The translations under genes were made by a program, and so were the position numbers. Below the pieces are notes generated by a model, which was given only the letters and a program-made list of their open reading frames with translations, was not told the origin of the DNA and did no database searches. A DNA stretch of 31,360 nt from a virus. Where the stretch lies: the IMG/VR virus record IMGVR_UViG_3300035703_000313, positions 1 to 31,360 of that record; one strand, written 5' to 3'. This document shows positions 5,361-13,693 of the stretch, in pieces; positions within the stretch are counted from its first letter, which is position 1; the number at the start of each line of letters is the position of its first letter.

Positions 5361-8072
5361 CTAGCTACCCGTGGCCGAAGCGGTTCCGCCAAAGCTAACG
5401 GTCTTCGAAGGAGAAGAACTGTCCCGCGCCGCAAACAACTGCACTTCGTAGTCAGTGTTGGCACTGAGCCCGGTGACTGTAGCACCAATACTAATTGAGC
5501 CAGCAGTGCGGAAGTAGCGATCAAGCTCGCTGTCGTAATCGACCACGCAAGGCGAAGTCTCGTCGGCCTGCGTGCCCGCGTCCACGAAGCTGCCGCCCAC
5601 GGTGCGGTAACGCCAGCGCCCAATCGCCCCGAAGGAGCCGTCAGGCGAGGCAGCAGCCGCCAAGATCGACAGCGGGGCCGAGAAGACGATCTGCCCACTC
5701 GATCCGGTTTTGACCGTCATCAGGTCGGAGATCGCCGTCAGCGTCGTGCCGGTCACACTGTTGAACGTGCTATCGTTCACGGTCGTGCCGCCTCCCGAAC
5801 CAGTGTTAGGCGGAGAGGCATCAATTCGGGTCAGCACAATGCGGCTAGTGATGTCGAAGCTGTCGCGCGCCGACTTCACAACGATCTCGCCAGTCGATGC
5901 AATCGTCACACCTGAGGGGATAGTAACCACCCCGTTGGTGACGGTGACAGTCCCGCCCGTCACGCCAGTCTGAGACACAATCGACCAAGTCGAAGTCGAG
6001 GAGACATCCGTGCTACCACGGAAACGCTTGAACTGGATGTTAGTCGGGAGTTGGCCTGCGTCCAGAGCCCCCTGATAGTTGGCCGTGAAGGTGGCCGCGC
6101 TGTCAGCAGGTTCGTGACGAGGTATCGTGGCGGACGTAATATCGGCCACATCATCAGACCAAGAGGTGCCGTTCCAGCGATACAGAATGCTGTCATCAGT
6201 ATCGAACCACAGATCGCCCACACCCTCTGCAACTGGCGCGGTAGCTGCGTAGAAGGTCGTTACCTTGCCATCAGCCGTTGCCTGCGCCCCAGCAGCGTCA
6301 GAAATGGCCTGCGCAATGGCATCGTCCTGCACTTCGATAAACGTGATGCCGTTGTGACGGTAAAGCTTGTTGCCATCGTTGGTGTCGATCCAGAAGTCGC
6401 CCAGCGAGCCGCCTGTAGGCATATTGTCCTGATAGAACGACTCGATCTTGCCGTCAGCAGTCGCCTGCGCACCAGCCGCATCCGCAAGGGCTTGCTGGGC
6501 GACCTCCAGGACGGCATCGTCGCCTTGCGTAATCATGTTCAGCAGCGGATCGTAAACAACCGGCGTGCGAGCCACGACAGGCGCAAGGTCGTCACGATCC
6601 CACTGGTAGATCAGCGGGCTTTCCTCTAGCAGCGCCAACGGCACGCGACCGTCAACGCGGACTTCCTTGGAGATCACGCGGAAGGGCTTTTCGTTGAAGC
6701 CAAGCGCCGAAAGCGTGATCGTGACGATGTCTCCGACCTCGCAGCCAAGCGCCTTTGCCGTGAACTCAGCCGATAGCTGCCCACGGAATTGGTGGCGCTG
6801 CAATACCTGCTTGGCGAGGCGCTGCGCCCGCCGCCCGTCCTCCACAAACGGCACATCAAACGTCATGACACGCTCAATGCCATCAGGAGAGGGCAGCGAC
6901 ACCTCCGGATATTCGGCCATCTGGTAGAGGCTCTGCGTCGAAGGATCGACGAACCTGCCGCGAATGATGTTGTGGCCCTGGGCGAGGCCACCACCGGTTT
7001 GATCCCAGGCAAACTCGCCCAAGAAGTCCCCATCCGTGAAGTCCAGCACCGGATCAGCGAGATCGTTCTTCAGCAGCGCAAGCGTCAACTTCCCGCCGCT
7101 ATCCCGCAGCGTCCCGTTCATGCAGGCGAGGAACGTATTGATCGCATCCATGCGACCATCTTCATCCGACACCGTGCCGCTGGTGCGGTAACGCTTCTGC
7201 GTGCCGCCAATCGCAAGCGTGATGTCCTCATCGCAAATGTTCGCCGCCGTGATGAACGATTCCATGTCGATCCGCTCAGGCGGCACACCAGCGCCGACCG
7301 ACAGCTTGCCATTGATCTTCCAGCCCAGCAGGAACCACAACAGTTGCAGGGCAGGATTGTCGTGATCGTCCGACCCCGCATATGCGCCCCAAGTCGCCTG
7401 ATCGTTGGCGCGGTGCGAGCCGCTGCCACCCGGAACGGTGCTATCGAGACGCGGATCGTAAAGCGGCGCACCTTCACCGATAATGGTAACACGCGACGGC
7501 AGGCCCTGCACCAGCGGGCTTTCGGTCTTCTTGGTGTTGCCAGTGCGTTTAATGCGGATGCGCACATACGCGCAGCCCGTCAGGCGGCAGGAGCTATCCC
7601 ACACCGTTCCGGCATTGATCGGGATCGCGTTGCCCGCCGTTCCTTCGGTGCGGGTCGTGACAGTTAGATAGCCGCTATATCTGCTAGTCACGCCGCCAAG
7701 GGCTGTCCAGGCCAGCTTCTCTTCGAAGTAGATTTCATCAATGCTGGCGACCTTATGAGCCGCCAATGCAATGATGTAGTCGATGAACTCCTGATCCGTC
7801 CCGCTGGCTTCGTGATAGCGCAGATCAAGCGGCATGGCGGTGGTGCCAAGAACCGCCTTGCGGCCCGTGTTAGGATCGAGCGAGACGTTCAGGCGCGAAA
7901 TCTGCGAACGGGGAATCCGTGGGGTGGGGGCGAGGGCAGAAGAGGCCAGTGTCAGCCCAACCGCGACCATCGCAGCGCCGACCTTCATCCCCAGAACATT
8001 TAAACCTGGCGGGAGAAAGAATGATCCGATGATCAAGCCTACGCCGATGACAGCCCTGATCGTCTTACCCAT
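5361..8072 (-). CDS. J-like tail tip/host-specificity protein
   Basis: A 903-residue protein in the lambda J position, after the NlpC-like gene. The N-terminus has two hydrophobic stretches (AVIGVGLIIGSFFLPPG and GAAMVAVGLTLASSAL). The central part resembles putative phage tail tip proteins, with CNITAA-type hub segments and a MTFDVPFVEDGRRAQRLAKQ section. The second half has two repeats of about 60 residues (SLGDFWIDTNDGNKLYRHNG and GVGDLWFDTDDSILYRWNG), then Ser/Thr/Gly-rich Ig- or fibronectin-like domains. It should form the central tip that contacts the receptor. ATG 8072 overlaps the stop of the NlpC-like gene; an in-frame start further upstream is less likely. Confidence 0.8.
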   Translation of the reverse strand: MGKTIRAVIGVGLIIGSFFLPPGLNVLGMKVGAAMVAVGLTLASSALAPTPRIPRSQISRLNVSLDPNTGRKAVLGTTAMPLDLRYHEASGTDQEFIDYIIALAAHKVASIDEIYFEEKLAWTALGGVTSRYSGYLTVTTRTEGTAGNAIPINAGTVWDSSCRLTGCAYVRIRIKRTGNTKKTESPLVQGLPSRVTIIGEGAPLYDPRLDSTVPGGSGSHRANDQATWGAYAGSDDHDNPALQLLWFLLGWKINGKLSVGAGVPPERIDMESFITAANICDEDITLAIGGTQKRYRTSGTVSDEDGRMDAINTFLACMNGTLRDSGGKLTLALLKNDLADPVLDFTDGDFLGEFAWDQTGGGLAQGHNIIRGRFVDPSTQSLYQMAEYPEVSLPSPDGIERVMTFDVPFVEDGRRAQRLAKQVLQRHQFRGQLSAEFTAKALGCEVGDIVTITLSALGFNEKPFRVISKEVRVDGRVPLALLEESPLIYQWDRDDLAPVVARTPVVYDPLLNMITQGDDAVLEVAQQALADAAGAQATADGKIESFYQDNMPTGGSLGDFWIDTNDGNKLYRHNGITFIEVQDDAIAQAISDAAGAQATADGKVTTFYAATAPVAEGVGDLWFDTDDSILYRWNGTSWSDDVADITSATIPRHEPADSAATFTANYQGALDAGQLPTNIQFKRFRGSTDVSSTSTWSIVSQTGVTGGTVTVTNGVVTIPSGVTIASTGEIVVKSARDSFDITSRIVLTRIDASPPNTGSGGGTTVNDSTFNSVTGTTLTAISDLMTVKTGSSGQIVFSAPLSILAAAASPDGSFGAIGRWRYRTVGGSFVDAGTQADETSPCVVDYDSELDRYFRTAGSISIGATVTGLSANTDYEVQLFAARDSSSPSKTVSFGGTASATGS

Positions 8073-8457
8073 GACCGACCCCCCAAGCCCTTTCCCACAG
8101 GCCACGCTTCACGCGCTCAAGGCCAACGTCCGACACGAACCAGGCATAGTCCCCTGCGACCACGCCCACGCAGTCATCCATTAGCACAAGATCGCCGCGC
8201 TGTGCGAAGCCAATCGGCACCTCAGGGAACTTCTCGTCCAGCACTTCTTCCAGCTTCTTACCACCAAGAGCGCGGGCAGAGCCAAGAGCCGTGTCGTACT
8301 TGCCCCGATACTCAGGCATGGGGTCAACACCAGTCAGCGCCTTAACAGCGCCCGCTGAGAAGGTGCAGCAATCGTCCACACCCCATTCGAAGGTGACGTT
8401 ACGCTTACTGGCGATGTATTCGCTCAGGCGCGTTTCCCAGTCGCTTACTCGGGTCAT
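8065..8457 (-). CDS. NlpC/P60-like tail tip protein (DUF6950-like), catalytic His not seen
   Basis: This 130-residue protein carries FEWGVDDCCTF near residues 23-33. That is the WGxxDC nucleophile motif of NlpC/P60-like phage proteins, which sit at the tail tip between the hub protein and the J-like protein. The later segment, where the catalytic His of the fold is expected, reads CVGVVAGDYAWF with no histidine. The only His is the penultimate residue. It may therefore be a structural descendant rather than an active peptidoglycan peptidase. It overlaps both neighbours (4 and 8 bases). Confidence 0.7.
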   Translation of the reverse strand: MTRVSDWETRLSEYIASKRNVTFEWGVDDCCTFSAGAVKALTGVDPMPEYRGKYDTALGSARALGGKKLEEVLDEKFPEVPIGFAQRGDLVLMDDCVGVVAGDYAWFVSDVGLERVKRGLWERAWGVGHG

Positions 8458-9167
8458 CTCTTGTCCACTCCGGGCCAGCCGTCATAGCCTCCGCCGCCAC
8501 CGCCGCCTCCACCGGCACCGCCGCTGATAACACCACCGACCAAGCCATTCGCAGCCGAAATTGTAGCCGCCGGGCTGTTATCACCTGAGTCGAATTGACT
8601 CTGCGCCAAATAGTTCTTGTTCGATGCGCCAGCCAATGTCACGATGTAGTTCTCAATCGATAAGGTAATGCGCTGCGCGCTCGGAGAGCCTGCAATCGTA
8701 ATGTCGTCCATGTAGCCAGTATAATATGGTATAATGGAGCCGATCTGGTTCTCGTTTTCATCGACTATGTAGAACCAAAGCCTAGCAGTTCGGCCTTGCC
8801 ACCGCCCTACATCCCCCAGAATGTTAAGCAGAGACGATCCTCTAATACGTATAAAGTCAGCGTCACGTTGCTCGATGATCGATTCGGCACGGTCCAAGAC
8901 ATACTCAGTCGCAGCCAAAATGCCATTCAGAGTAACGGAGACCGTGTCTGATCCGCTTTCGTTGTGTTTGACTGGACCGATCTCAATCAGGTTGTGGTCT
9001 ATGCTGACGTAGGTGCCATCCAATTCAGCATCACCAGTGCCTGAGATCACCTTATCATACAGCCCCGAAGTGGCCCGCAGAACATCGCCTTCAAAGTCGG
9101 CGTAGATTAACATACGCCATTGAAGTACCTGCGCCTCAAGTGCCGCCTGGGTAGTGGCATCCACCAT
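8454..9167 (-). CDS. Tail tip/hub protein (DUF2163 position)
   Basis: A 237-residue protein holding the slot of the DUF2163-type hub component found between distal tail protein and NlpC protein in GTA-like and lambda-like tail tips. It opens with an amphipathic helix (TTQAALEAQVLQWRMLIYADF), as this family does. A beta-rich body follows (IDHNLIEIGPVKHNESGSDTVSV; ITLSIENYIVTLAG). The C-terminus is a striking run of nine glycines after GGAG. Stop and start overlap by four bases at the 3' end and one base at the 5' end. Identity is mainly from position and fold style. Confidence 0.6.
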   Translation of the reverse strand: MVDATTQAALEAQVLQWRMLIYADFEGDVLRATSGLYDKVISGTGDAELDGTYVSIDHNLIEIGPVKHNESGSDTVSVTLNGILAATEYVLDRAESIIEQRDADFIRIRGSSLLNILGDVGRWQGRTARLWFYIVDENENQIGSIIPYYTGYMDDITIAGSPSAQRITLSIENYIVTLAGASNKNYLAQSQFDSGDNSPAATISAANGLVGGVISGGAGGGGGGGGGYDGWPGVDKR

Positions 9168-9757
9168 TAAAACGACTCTCTAAGCTCGAATGATAGCGAA
9201 TAGACATCGCCAACACCGACGCTCAGGGCTGGCTCCTCGACAAAGTACATCAGGGCATAAGGGTTCTTGTACTCCACAGGAGCATTGTCTGTGGGCGCTC
9301 TGCGGATCGGAGGTTCGAATGTCAGCGTAGCGATACCGGAGCCATCGCTGGTCACATTGGCGGTCAACTGGACTAGCTGGTCTTCGATGGTGACGTAGTC
9401 GCCAGCCGACAGAACGGTGGTCGAATTGGGCCATCCGTCCGAGATGATGCTGCGTCCGGTTTGGCTCCCGCCACGCACCAGCACCGTGTTGGTCAGTGCA
9501 GATTGCGCGGTCGGGTGTACGGGGATGCGGAAATCATTCACCATCCCGCGAGCCTGAGCGATGAACGAACGCCAGGGCTTAACGGAGGCCGTCCCGACAA
9601 TCGGGGGCAGCGACAGGCTACACTCCCACCAGCCGCGATTGGATGCGACGACCTGGCGCTCACCAGTCCACCCAGAAACATTGTTCTGAGCAGGCATCAC
9701 CAGCCGCCACTGCATCCCGGACGGCTTCGGGGTCGAAGGGAAGGTAATCGTAGCCAT
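9167..9757 (-). CDS. Distal tail-like protein
   Basis: A 196-residue, largely beta-stranded protein that follows the tape measure gene with a one-base overlap. It starts MATITFPSTPKPSGMQWRLV and ends with SVGVGDVYSLSFELRESF. It has the repetitive Trp- and Gly-containing strands of Dit-like proteins, which form the ring linking tail tube and tip. I cannot name the family. The order tape measure, this gene, hub, NlpC, J-like tip strongly suggests the distal tail or minor tail protein M role. Confidence 0.6.
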   Translation of the reverse strand: MATITFPSTPKPSGMQWRLVMPAQNNVSGWTGERQVVASNRGWWECSLSLPPIVGTASVKPWRSFIAQARGMVNDFRIPVHPTAQSALTNTVLVRGGSQTGRSIISDGWPNSTTVLSAGDYVTIEDQLVQLTANVTSDGSGIATLTFEPPIRRAPTDNAPVEYKNPYALMYFVEEPALSVGVGDVYSLSFELRESF

Positions 9758-11556
9758 TACATCACACCTGCCAATCGCGGACGCCGCAGAGTGCTGATCG
9801 TCCGCTGCTCTGCCGCAGCGACAATACTGGGAGCGGCCTCCAGGATGCCCTGCTGGACCTGACGGCGCACCGCCTCGGGATCGGTCGAACCGCGAGCGTC
9901 AACATTGATCGTAACGCCACCAGATTGCTGCGCATTGGGCGTGTTTTGGGTTGGGATAATCGTCCCAGACTTGCCTGGCACGAAAAGCTCCGGCCCCCGC
10001 TCACCGACAAGATACGGCTTATTTTGCCCGACCGATCCCCCCAGTGCCCTGGCAGGCAGACCCGTTGTAGGAACGCCAGTAACGCCCCCAAGCGTCTTGG
10101 TGAAAAACCCAACGATCTGCTGGACGACGAAAAGCCTGAACAGCTCCTCGATCACAGCATTAATGATGCCCTTCATTGCATCGCCGAAGCTTTGCGCTCC
10201 GGTGATCATGCCTTGGAAGCCGCGTGCGACGGCCATTCCTACGGCTTCAAAGGAGTTAACGATCTCAATATTCCTATCAATGATCTCTTGCAGAGCCTTG
10301 GGGGTTTTGACTTCTTGCAACATCTCCGGGAGGGCCATAACCTTTTCCCCGTCACGCAAAACCTTAATCATGCCTTCGGCAATCTTGGGGAAACTACCCT
10401 GAGCATTTTTGGCGCGCTCGATTTCTTGCCGATATTGAGCGGCACTGATCTTCCCGGCAAGAAATGCTTCTTTCGCCAAATCTAGGCGTTCATCCACGCG
10501 CCCGACCGATTCAAGGAACTTGTCCATTTCGGACTTCACTTCCCTGACTGATTTCGCAGTTTCTTTGGCTGGCTTTAAAAAGCCCTTGAGTGCGCCTGTG
10601 TCACCAGAAAGCGCCTTCAATGCCCTCTCATACTCTTTAATATTTTCGCCCTCCATGCCAAAGTTGGCTGCGGCGGCGGCGATCTCTGCAAACTGCTGAT
10701 CAGTTATTTTGCCCGCGTCATTAAGGGCGCGCAGGTTGTCCAAAGCCTTAGAAACGTCCCCTGAAAGGGCCCGCGCAGCCTCGGCAGCCGATACGGTCTG
10801 ACGCCTGATCGGGATTGCGATGGAGCCAGTCCGGTCGCCGGTAAGCCTTCGCTCTGTCCCGACATCAACAGTCCGGCTTGCGGCGGTCCTCAAGGCGGCC
10901 TGCGCTTCTTGCATCTTGATGCGGGCCTGCACCCGAGCGACTTCAAGCTGCGCTCTAGCAAGATTACCAGCCGCCGCAGTTTGATCAATCATCTTACCAG
11001 TGGTGAGGTCCAGCACGCCCCCAAGAATGCCTTGAGCCGTGGAGGTTGCATCACTAGCAAACTGAACCTTGGAGATATTGTCAGATGCCTTCTCAGCGGA
11101 TTGACCGCTATTAAAAAAGCCTTCCGCCAACTGGCCCAATACCATCACGGCCACCGTGACAGCCGCTCCCCACGGCCCCGCCAAGAAGGTGCCAACACGG
11201 CCAGCGGTCCCACCCATCATGGACATGGCATAGCCTAATTGGCCGATCTGCTGGTTAAACGCCTGCGTTATGCTCGCTCCGGTGCTGACACTGGTAGCGA
11301 AGTCGTTAATCTGCATCCCGACCTGCTGCATACCTTGGCGCTGGTTGCGCAGCGCCTTGGATTGAGCGTCCAGTACATTGGTGTTGCCGCGAATAGCGCC
11401 AGCCGCTTGATTGAAGCCCGCGCCCATGCCCTGCGTTGCAGAACGCAGTTTCTGCATTTCAGCGTCGAGTGCGCCGACACTCTTAATCAGTCGGGCGACA
11501 TCTGCCTGCCCCGTGACCTGTTGAGCAATGACAAAATCAAGAGTCTGCTGGGCCAC
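9757..11556 (-). CDS. Tail tape measure protein
   Basis: A 599-residue protein, mostly long helices, in the tape measure position after the tail chaperone genes. It starts at GTG 11556. The N-terminal coiled region (SVGALDAEMQKLRSATQGMG) is followed by a hydrophobic core (AGPWGAAVTVAVMVLGQLAEGFF), Ala/Lys-rich helices and a second hydrophobic stretch (VIEELFRLFVVQQIVGFF). Near the C-terminus is the tape-measure signature VGERGPELFVPGKSGTIIP. It sets tail length and passes into the cell envelope during DNA entry. At about 600 residues it predicts a fairly short tail, roughly 90 nm by the usual 1.5 Å per residue rule. Confidence 0.88.
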   Translation of the reverse strand: MAQQTLDFVIAQQVTGQADVARLIKSVGALDAEMQKLRSATQGMGAGFNQAAGAIRGNTNVLDAQSKALRNQRQGMQQVGMQINDFATSVSTGASITQAFNQQIGQLGYAMSMMGGTAGRVGTFLAGPWGAAVTVAVMVLGQLAEGFFNSGQSAEKASDNISKVQFASDATSTAQGILGGVLDLTTGKMIDQTAAAGNLARAQLEVARVQARIKMQEAQAALRTAASRTVDVGTERRLTGDRTGSIAIPIRRQTVSAAEAARALSGDVSKALDNLRALNDAGKITDQQFAEIAAAAANFGMEGENIKEYERALKALSGDTGALKGFLKPAKETAKSVREVKSEMDKFLESVGRVDERLDLAKEAFLAGKISAAQYRQEIERAKNAQGSFPKIAEGMIKVLRDGEKVMALPEMLQEVKTPKALQEIIDRNIEIVNSFEAVGMAVARGFQGMITGAQSFGDAMKGIINAVIEELFRLFVVQQIVGFFTKTLGGVTGVPTTGLPARALGGSVGQNKPYLVGERGPELFVPGKSGTIIPTQNTPNAQQSGGVTINVDARGSTDPEAVRRQVQQGILEAAPSIVAAAEQRTISTLRRPRLAGVM

Positions 11557-11622
11557 GGTGCAATGCCTTCTTTGAAATAGCGCCTTAGCGCGGTGGCACT
11601 ATAGTCGCTTTTGCAATAGCCC

Positions 11623-12122
11623 TCAAGGTTTGCTGCCTTTAGCCTTCTGGCGCTCGGCTTCTAGTTGGAAGTAAGCGACCCAAAGGTTGAACTCGTCTAC
11701 AGTGATCTCCTCGATCTCAGCGATGGTCTTACCCAAACGATCAGCCAAGGAGATCAGATTGTAGAGGAAGTGGTCGTCCTTTAGTCGTTTCCCGCCTGCT
11801 CAATGCCCTCCGAGGTTGAGAGCATTTCACTGGCGACACGCGAGATGATGTGAACCTCCTCGCGCATCAGGATAGGCTTATCCTCAAGCGTGAAGTGTTT
11901 TTTGCCGTCCACATCTTCAGCCTTCATCACGATCAGATCGACCATGCCTTCAAGGCCAGCGTTCGACAGGAAGTTGGGGTGCTTGCGCTGAATCTGGTTC
12001 AGTTCTCTGGCGATGAGTGGGCCGAAGTAGACAGCCAGCGGCTTGTCCTCTTCGCCCCACTCAGCAACCAGAATCGACTTACGGCGCTGAACGCGCTCCT
12101 TGATACGTTCCGCAATACTCAT
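11623..12122 (-). CDS. Tail assembly chaperone, -1 frameshift fusion (gpGT-like, 166 aa)
   Basis: After 112 codons of the 0-frame chaperone gene, slippage at GGGAAAC (11787-11793) puts ribosomes in the -1 frame. That adds 54 residues: RLKDDHFLYNLISLADRLGK..., ending ...QKAKGSKP at TGA 11623-11625. The C at 11787 is read twice. The extension is open, has no start of its own, and reads as a helical T-like domain. In lambda and most long-tailed phages such a G/GT pair chaperones the tape measure before tube assembly. Position directly before the tape measure gene fits exactly. The efficiency of slippage cannot be told from sequence. Confidence 0.75.
11781..12122 (-). CDS. Tail assembly chaperone, 0-frame product (gpG-like, 113 aa)
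   Basis: The unshifted product starts MSIAERIKERVQRRKSI and stops at TAA 11781-11783, four codons after the slippery heptamer begins. It is rich in helices (PLIARELNQIQRKHP; EEVHIISRVASEML) and sits between tail tube and tape measure genes, the standard place of tail chaperone G. Together with the frameshifted longer form it is expected to bind the tape measure protein during tail assembly; neither form is usually in the finished virion. Confidence 0.75.
   Translation of the reverse strand: MSIAERIKERVQRRKSILVAEWGEEDKPLAVYFGPLIARELNQIQRKHPNFLSNAGLEGMVDLIVMKAEDVDGKKHFTLEDKPILMREEVHIISRVASEMLSTSEGIEQAGND
11787..11793 (-). promoter_or_regulatory. Slippery heptamer GGGAAAC for -1 ribosomal frameshifting
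   Basis: On the minus strand the bases are G GGA AAC in 0-frame phase, an exact X XXY YYZ site and one base different from the lambda G/T site GGGAAAG. The 0-frame stop TAA follows one codon later. The -1 frame is open for 54 further codons. Confidence 0.8.
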
Positions 12123-12137
12123 ACTCAGATCCTATGA

Positions 12138-12530
12138 TTAGGCAGCAGTGCCGGTCGTCAGAGCGCCAGTTCCTTGCACGTTGATGGTCGATTCCACCAT
12201 ACCGTCGAATGAGCCAGTGATGGTCTTCGAGGTCACGATGGCCGTCCCCGACAGATAGGTGTCGCCAGTGGTCGAGCCTTCAGGGTAGAAGTTGATCGTC
12301 ACCTGCGAGCCGACCGTCAGCGCAACCTGGCCGTTGGTGTCAGTCTCATCCCAGAACACATCAATCGAGCCGCTGAAGCTCTTCAGGGTAGTCTTGTGGG
12401 TGCGATAGGTGTCGCCCATCGAGGTGTCTTCCACCGTGTCGGCAGTCTCTTCGATGGAGTAGGAACGGATTTCAGCAACCGCGTTCGCACCTACCTTGAC
12501 GGTGCCTTCGCTGCCAGTGTGAGTAGCCAT
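12138..12530 (-). CDS. Major tail tube protein
   Basis: This 130-residue protein starts MATHTGSEGTVKVGANAVAE, a typical opening of siphovirus tail tube proteins, and continues as a beta sandwich (SFSGSIDVFWDET; SQVTINFYPEG; FDGMVESTINVQGTG). It stacks as hexamers around the tape measure to form the tail tube. ATG 12530 overlaps the TGA of the upstream small gene by one base and is preferred to an in-frame TTG one codon earlier. Its place between tail terminator and chaperone genes agrees. Confidence 0.85.
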   Translation of the reverse strand: MATHTGSEGTVKVGANAVAEIRSYSIEETADTVEDTSMGDTYRTHKTTLKSFSGSIDVFWDETDTNGQVALTVGSQVTINFYPEGSTTGDTYLSGTAIVTSKTITGSFDGMVESTINVQGTGALTTGTAA

Positions 12531-12685
12531 CAATCAATCTCCGCTTGGGTCTGATCAGAACCCGTTTTCTTCACGGCCTTAGCCTTCGGCTCTTGCTGGC
12601 TCCAGCCCACACTCTCCAGATACCCCAAATCGGTCTCTGGTGCAAGTATAGTGGAACCATCCTTATAAAGAGGAACCATCTTCAT
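12530..12685 (-). CDS. Small protein between tail terminator and tail tube genes (51 aa)
   Basis: The frame starts MKMVPLYKDGSTILAPETDL at ATG 12685, overlapping the end of the tail terminator gene by four bases (ATGA), and ends at a TGATG junction with the tube gene. It has a short strand-like N-terminus and a Lys/Gln/Ala-rich, probably disordered tail. Small proteins of this kind are often found here in siphoviruses; no function is recognised. The couplings on both sides support expression. Confidence 0.65.
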   Translation of the reverse strand: MKMVPLYKDGSTILAPETDLGYLESVGWSQQEPKAKAVKKTGSDQTQAEID

Positions 12686-13125
12686 CGTGCAGTCTCCACA
12701 TCGCCAATGCTGGTCACATACTCAACCGTGTAAACCAGAGAGGCATTTCCAATTGAGCGTTCGCCCTCGACGTTGATGTCGATCTGGGTCTCACCCAGAA
12801 CACATGACTTGGCTAGGCCGTTCAATGTGAAGTCAGCAGCGATAGCTTCCTCCACCGATACGCAGATCGTATCAATCGAATCCGAGACTGCTGTGCTGGT
12901 GCCACGCACAAAGATCTGCACTGCCACATTGACCGTGCGGTTCAGCGTCCGCGATCCAATCGTGATCAGCGAGCTGCTCTCGTCCATCGTGTAGACGCAG
13001 ATCGCAGGCAGCTTGGCATCATCCAGCGCATACTTGCGCATCTTGTAGACGTTGTTGCCGACAGTCGGCAGGCCAGTCACAAGGGTCGCAACCCGATCTC
13101 TGATCTGTTGCCGAACGTGAGCCAT
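12682..13125 (-). CDS. Tail terminator/completion protein (gpU-like position)
   Basis: A 147-residue alpha/beta protein beginning MAHVRQQIRDRVATLVTGLPTVG. It fits the gpU-like tail terminator pattern: an N-terminal helix with a conserved TGLPTVGN stretch, then strands around KLPAICVYT and VNVAVQIFVRGT, and a helix. Such proteins cap the head-proximal end of the tube and stop its growth. It follows the head-tail joining protein by a one-base overlap and precedes the tube gene, as in lambda. Confidence 0.72.
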   Translation of the reverse strand: MAHVRQQIRDRVATLVTGLPTVGNNVYKMRKYALDDAKLPAICVYTMDESSSLITIGSRTLNRTVNVAVQIFVRGTSTAVSDSIDTICVSVEEAIAADFTLNGLAKSCVLGETQIDINVEGERSIGNASLVYTVEYVTSIGDVETAR

Positions 13126-13436
13126 TAGACCCTCTCCAGCAGAAGCGTCGAGACCCCCGTCCCGTCCGTGAGCGTTACGCGGATAATGTAGGAAACCCCG
13201 CCCACCACCAGGCTGTCGCCCTCGGCTACATTCGCCACATCGCTGGTGCGGCAGACGAATTGTGGTGCGGGGATGGTCACATCCAGCAAATCGGTCGCAT
13301 TGCGGCTGGCTTGCGGATTGTCGAAGATGCCGTTTACGGTAACGGCTTGACCACCTACAGGCGTGTAGGTGGCTGCGGTGCCGAAATCATCGACATCGAA
13401 AAAGATCGCAAGTTCAGTGGCGGTCTCAACGGCCAT
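13125..13436 (-). CDS. Head-tail joining protein (gpFII-like)
   Basis: The preferred start at ATG 13436 gives 103 residues, MAVETATELAIFFDVDDFGT. The FFDVDDFGTAATYTP stretch followed by strand-rich sequence (QAVTVNGIFDNP; DVTIPAPQFVCRTSDVANV; DSLVVGGVSYIIRVT) matches the FII/attachment family, which binds the connector and receives the tail. A GTG at 13454 would add six residues. It overlaps the upstream gene by 11 bases and touches the tail terminator gene by one. Confidence 0.78.
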   Translation of the reverse strand: MAVETATELAIFFDVDDFGTAATYTPVGGQAVTVNGIFDNPQASRNATDLLDVTIPAPQFVCRTSDVANVAEGDSLVVGGVSYIIRVTLTDGTGVSTLLLERV

Positions 13437-13635
13437 AAACGGTTTTCCGTCCACGGCGCGGAGTCTGCGTCACCACATCCTCAACAGCAGTCGTGCGGAT
13501 TTCTTCCTCATGATGCGGAGCGATCTTGCCCTGCGCCATCAGAACCTGAGCCTCATAATCAGGCAGCGAGAACACATCGCCGACAGCCTTGGGGCCGTTG
13601 CTGGTCACTACGCCGCGAACACACTTGTACTGCAT
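13426..13635 (-). CDS. Small head-tail region protein (69 aa)
   Basis: The start at ATG 13635 (MQYKCVRGVVT) is chosen because AAGGA lies at normal spacing; an ATG at 13641 is too close to it. The N-terminus reads like a small SH3-like barrel (MQYKCVRGVVTSNGPKAVGDVFSLPDYEAQVLMAQGK, in separate strands), followed by a Thr/Arg-rich tail. Comparable small proteins often lie between capsid and FII-like genes. Function unknown, perhaps a minor connector or capsid accessory. Confidence 0.6.
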   Translation of the reverse strand: MQYKCVRGVVTSNGPKAVGDVFSLPDYEAQVLMAQGKIAPHHEEEIRTTAVEDVVTQTPRRGRKTVYGR

Positions 13636-13654
13636 GATCATTCCTTAGTGAGAG

Positions 13655-13690
13655 TGATGGGAGGGGCCACCCAACTGACCCCTCCCACCA
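13655..13690 (-). other. Strong stem-loop just after the capsid gene
   Basis: On the minus-strand RNA a 12-bp stem (TGGTGGGAGGGG with CCCCTCCCATCA, one G-U) closes a 12-nt loop, beginning three bases beyond the capsid stop codon. No T tract follows, so it is not a standard terminator. It could block 3' exonucleases or pause transcription, favouring capsid mRNA over the genes downstream. Confidence 0.55.
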
Positions 13691-13693
13691 AAC

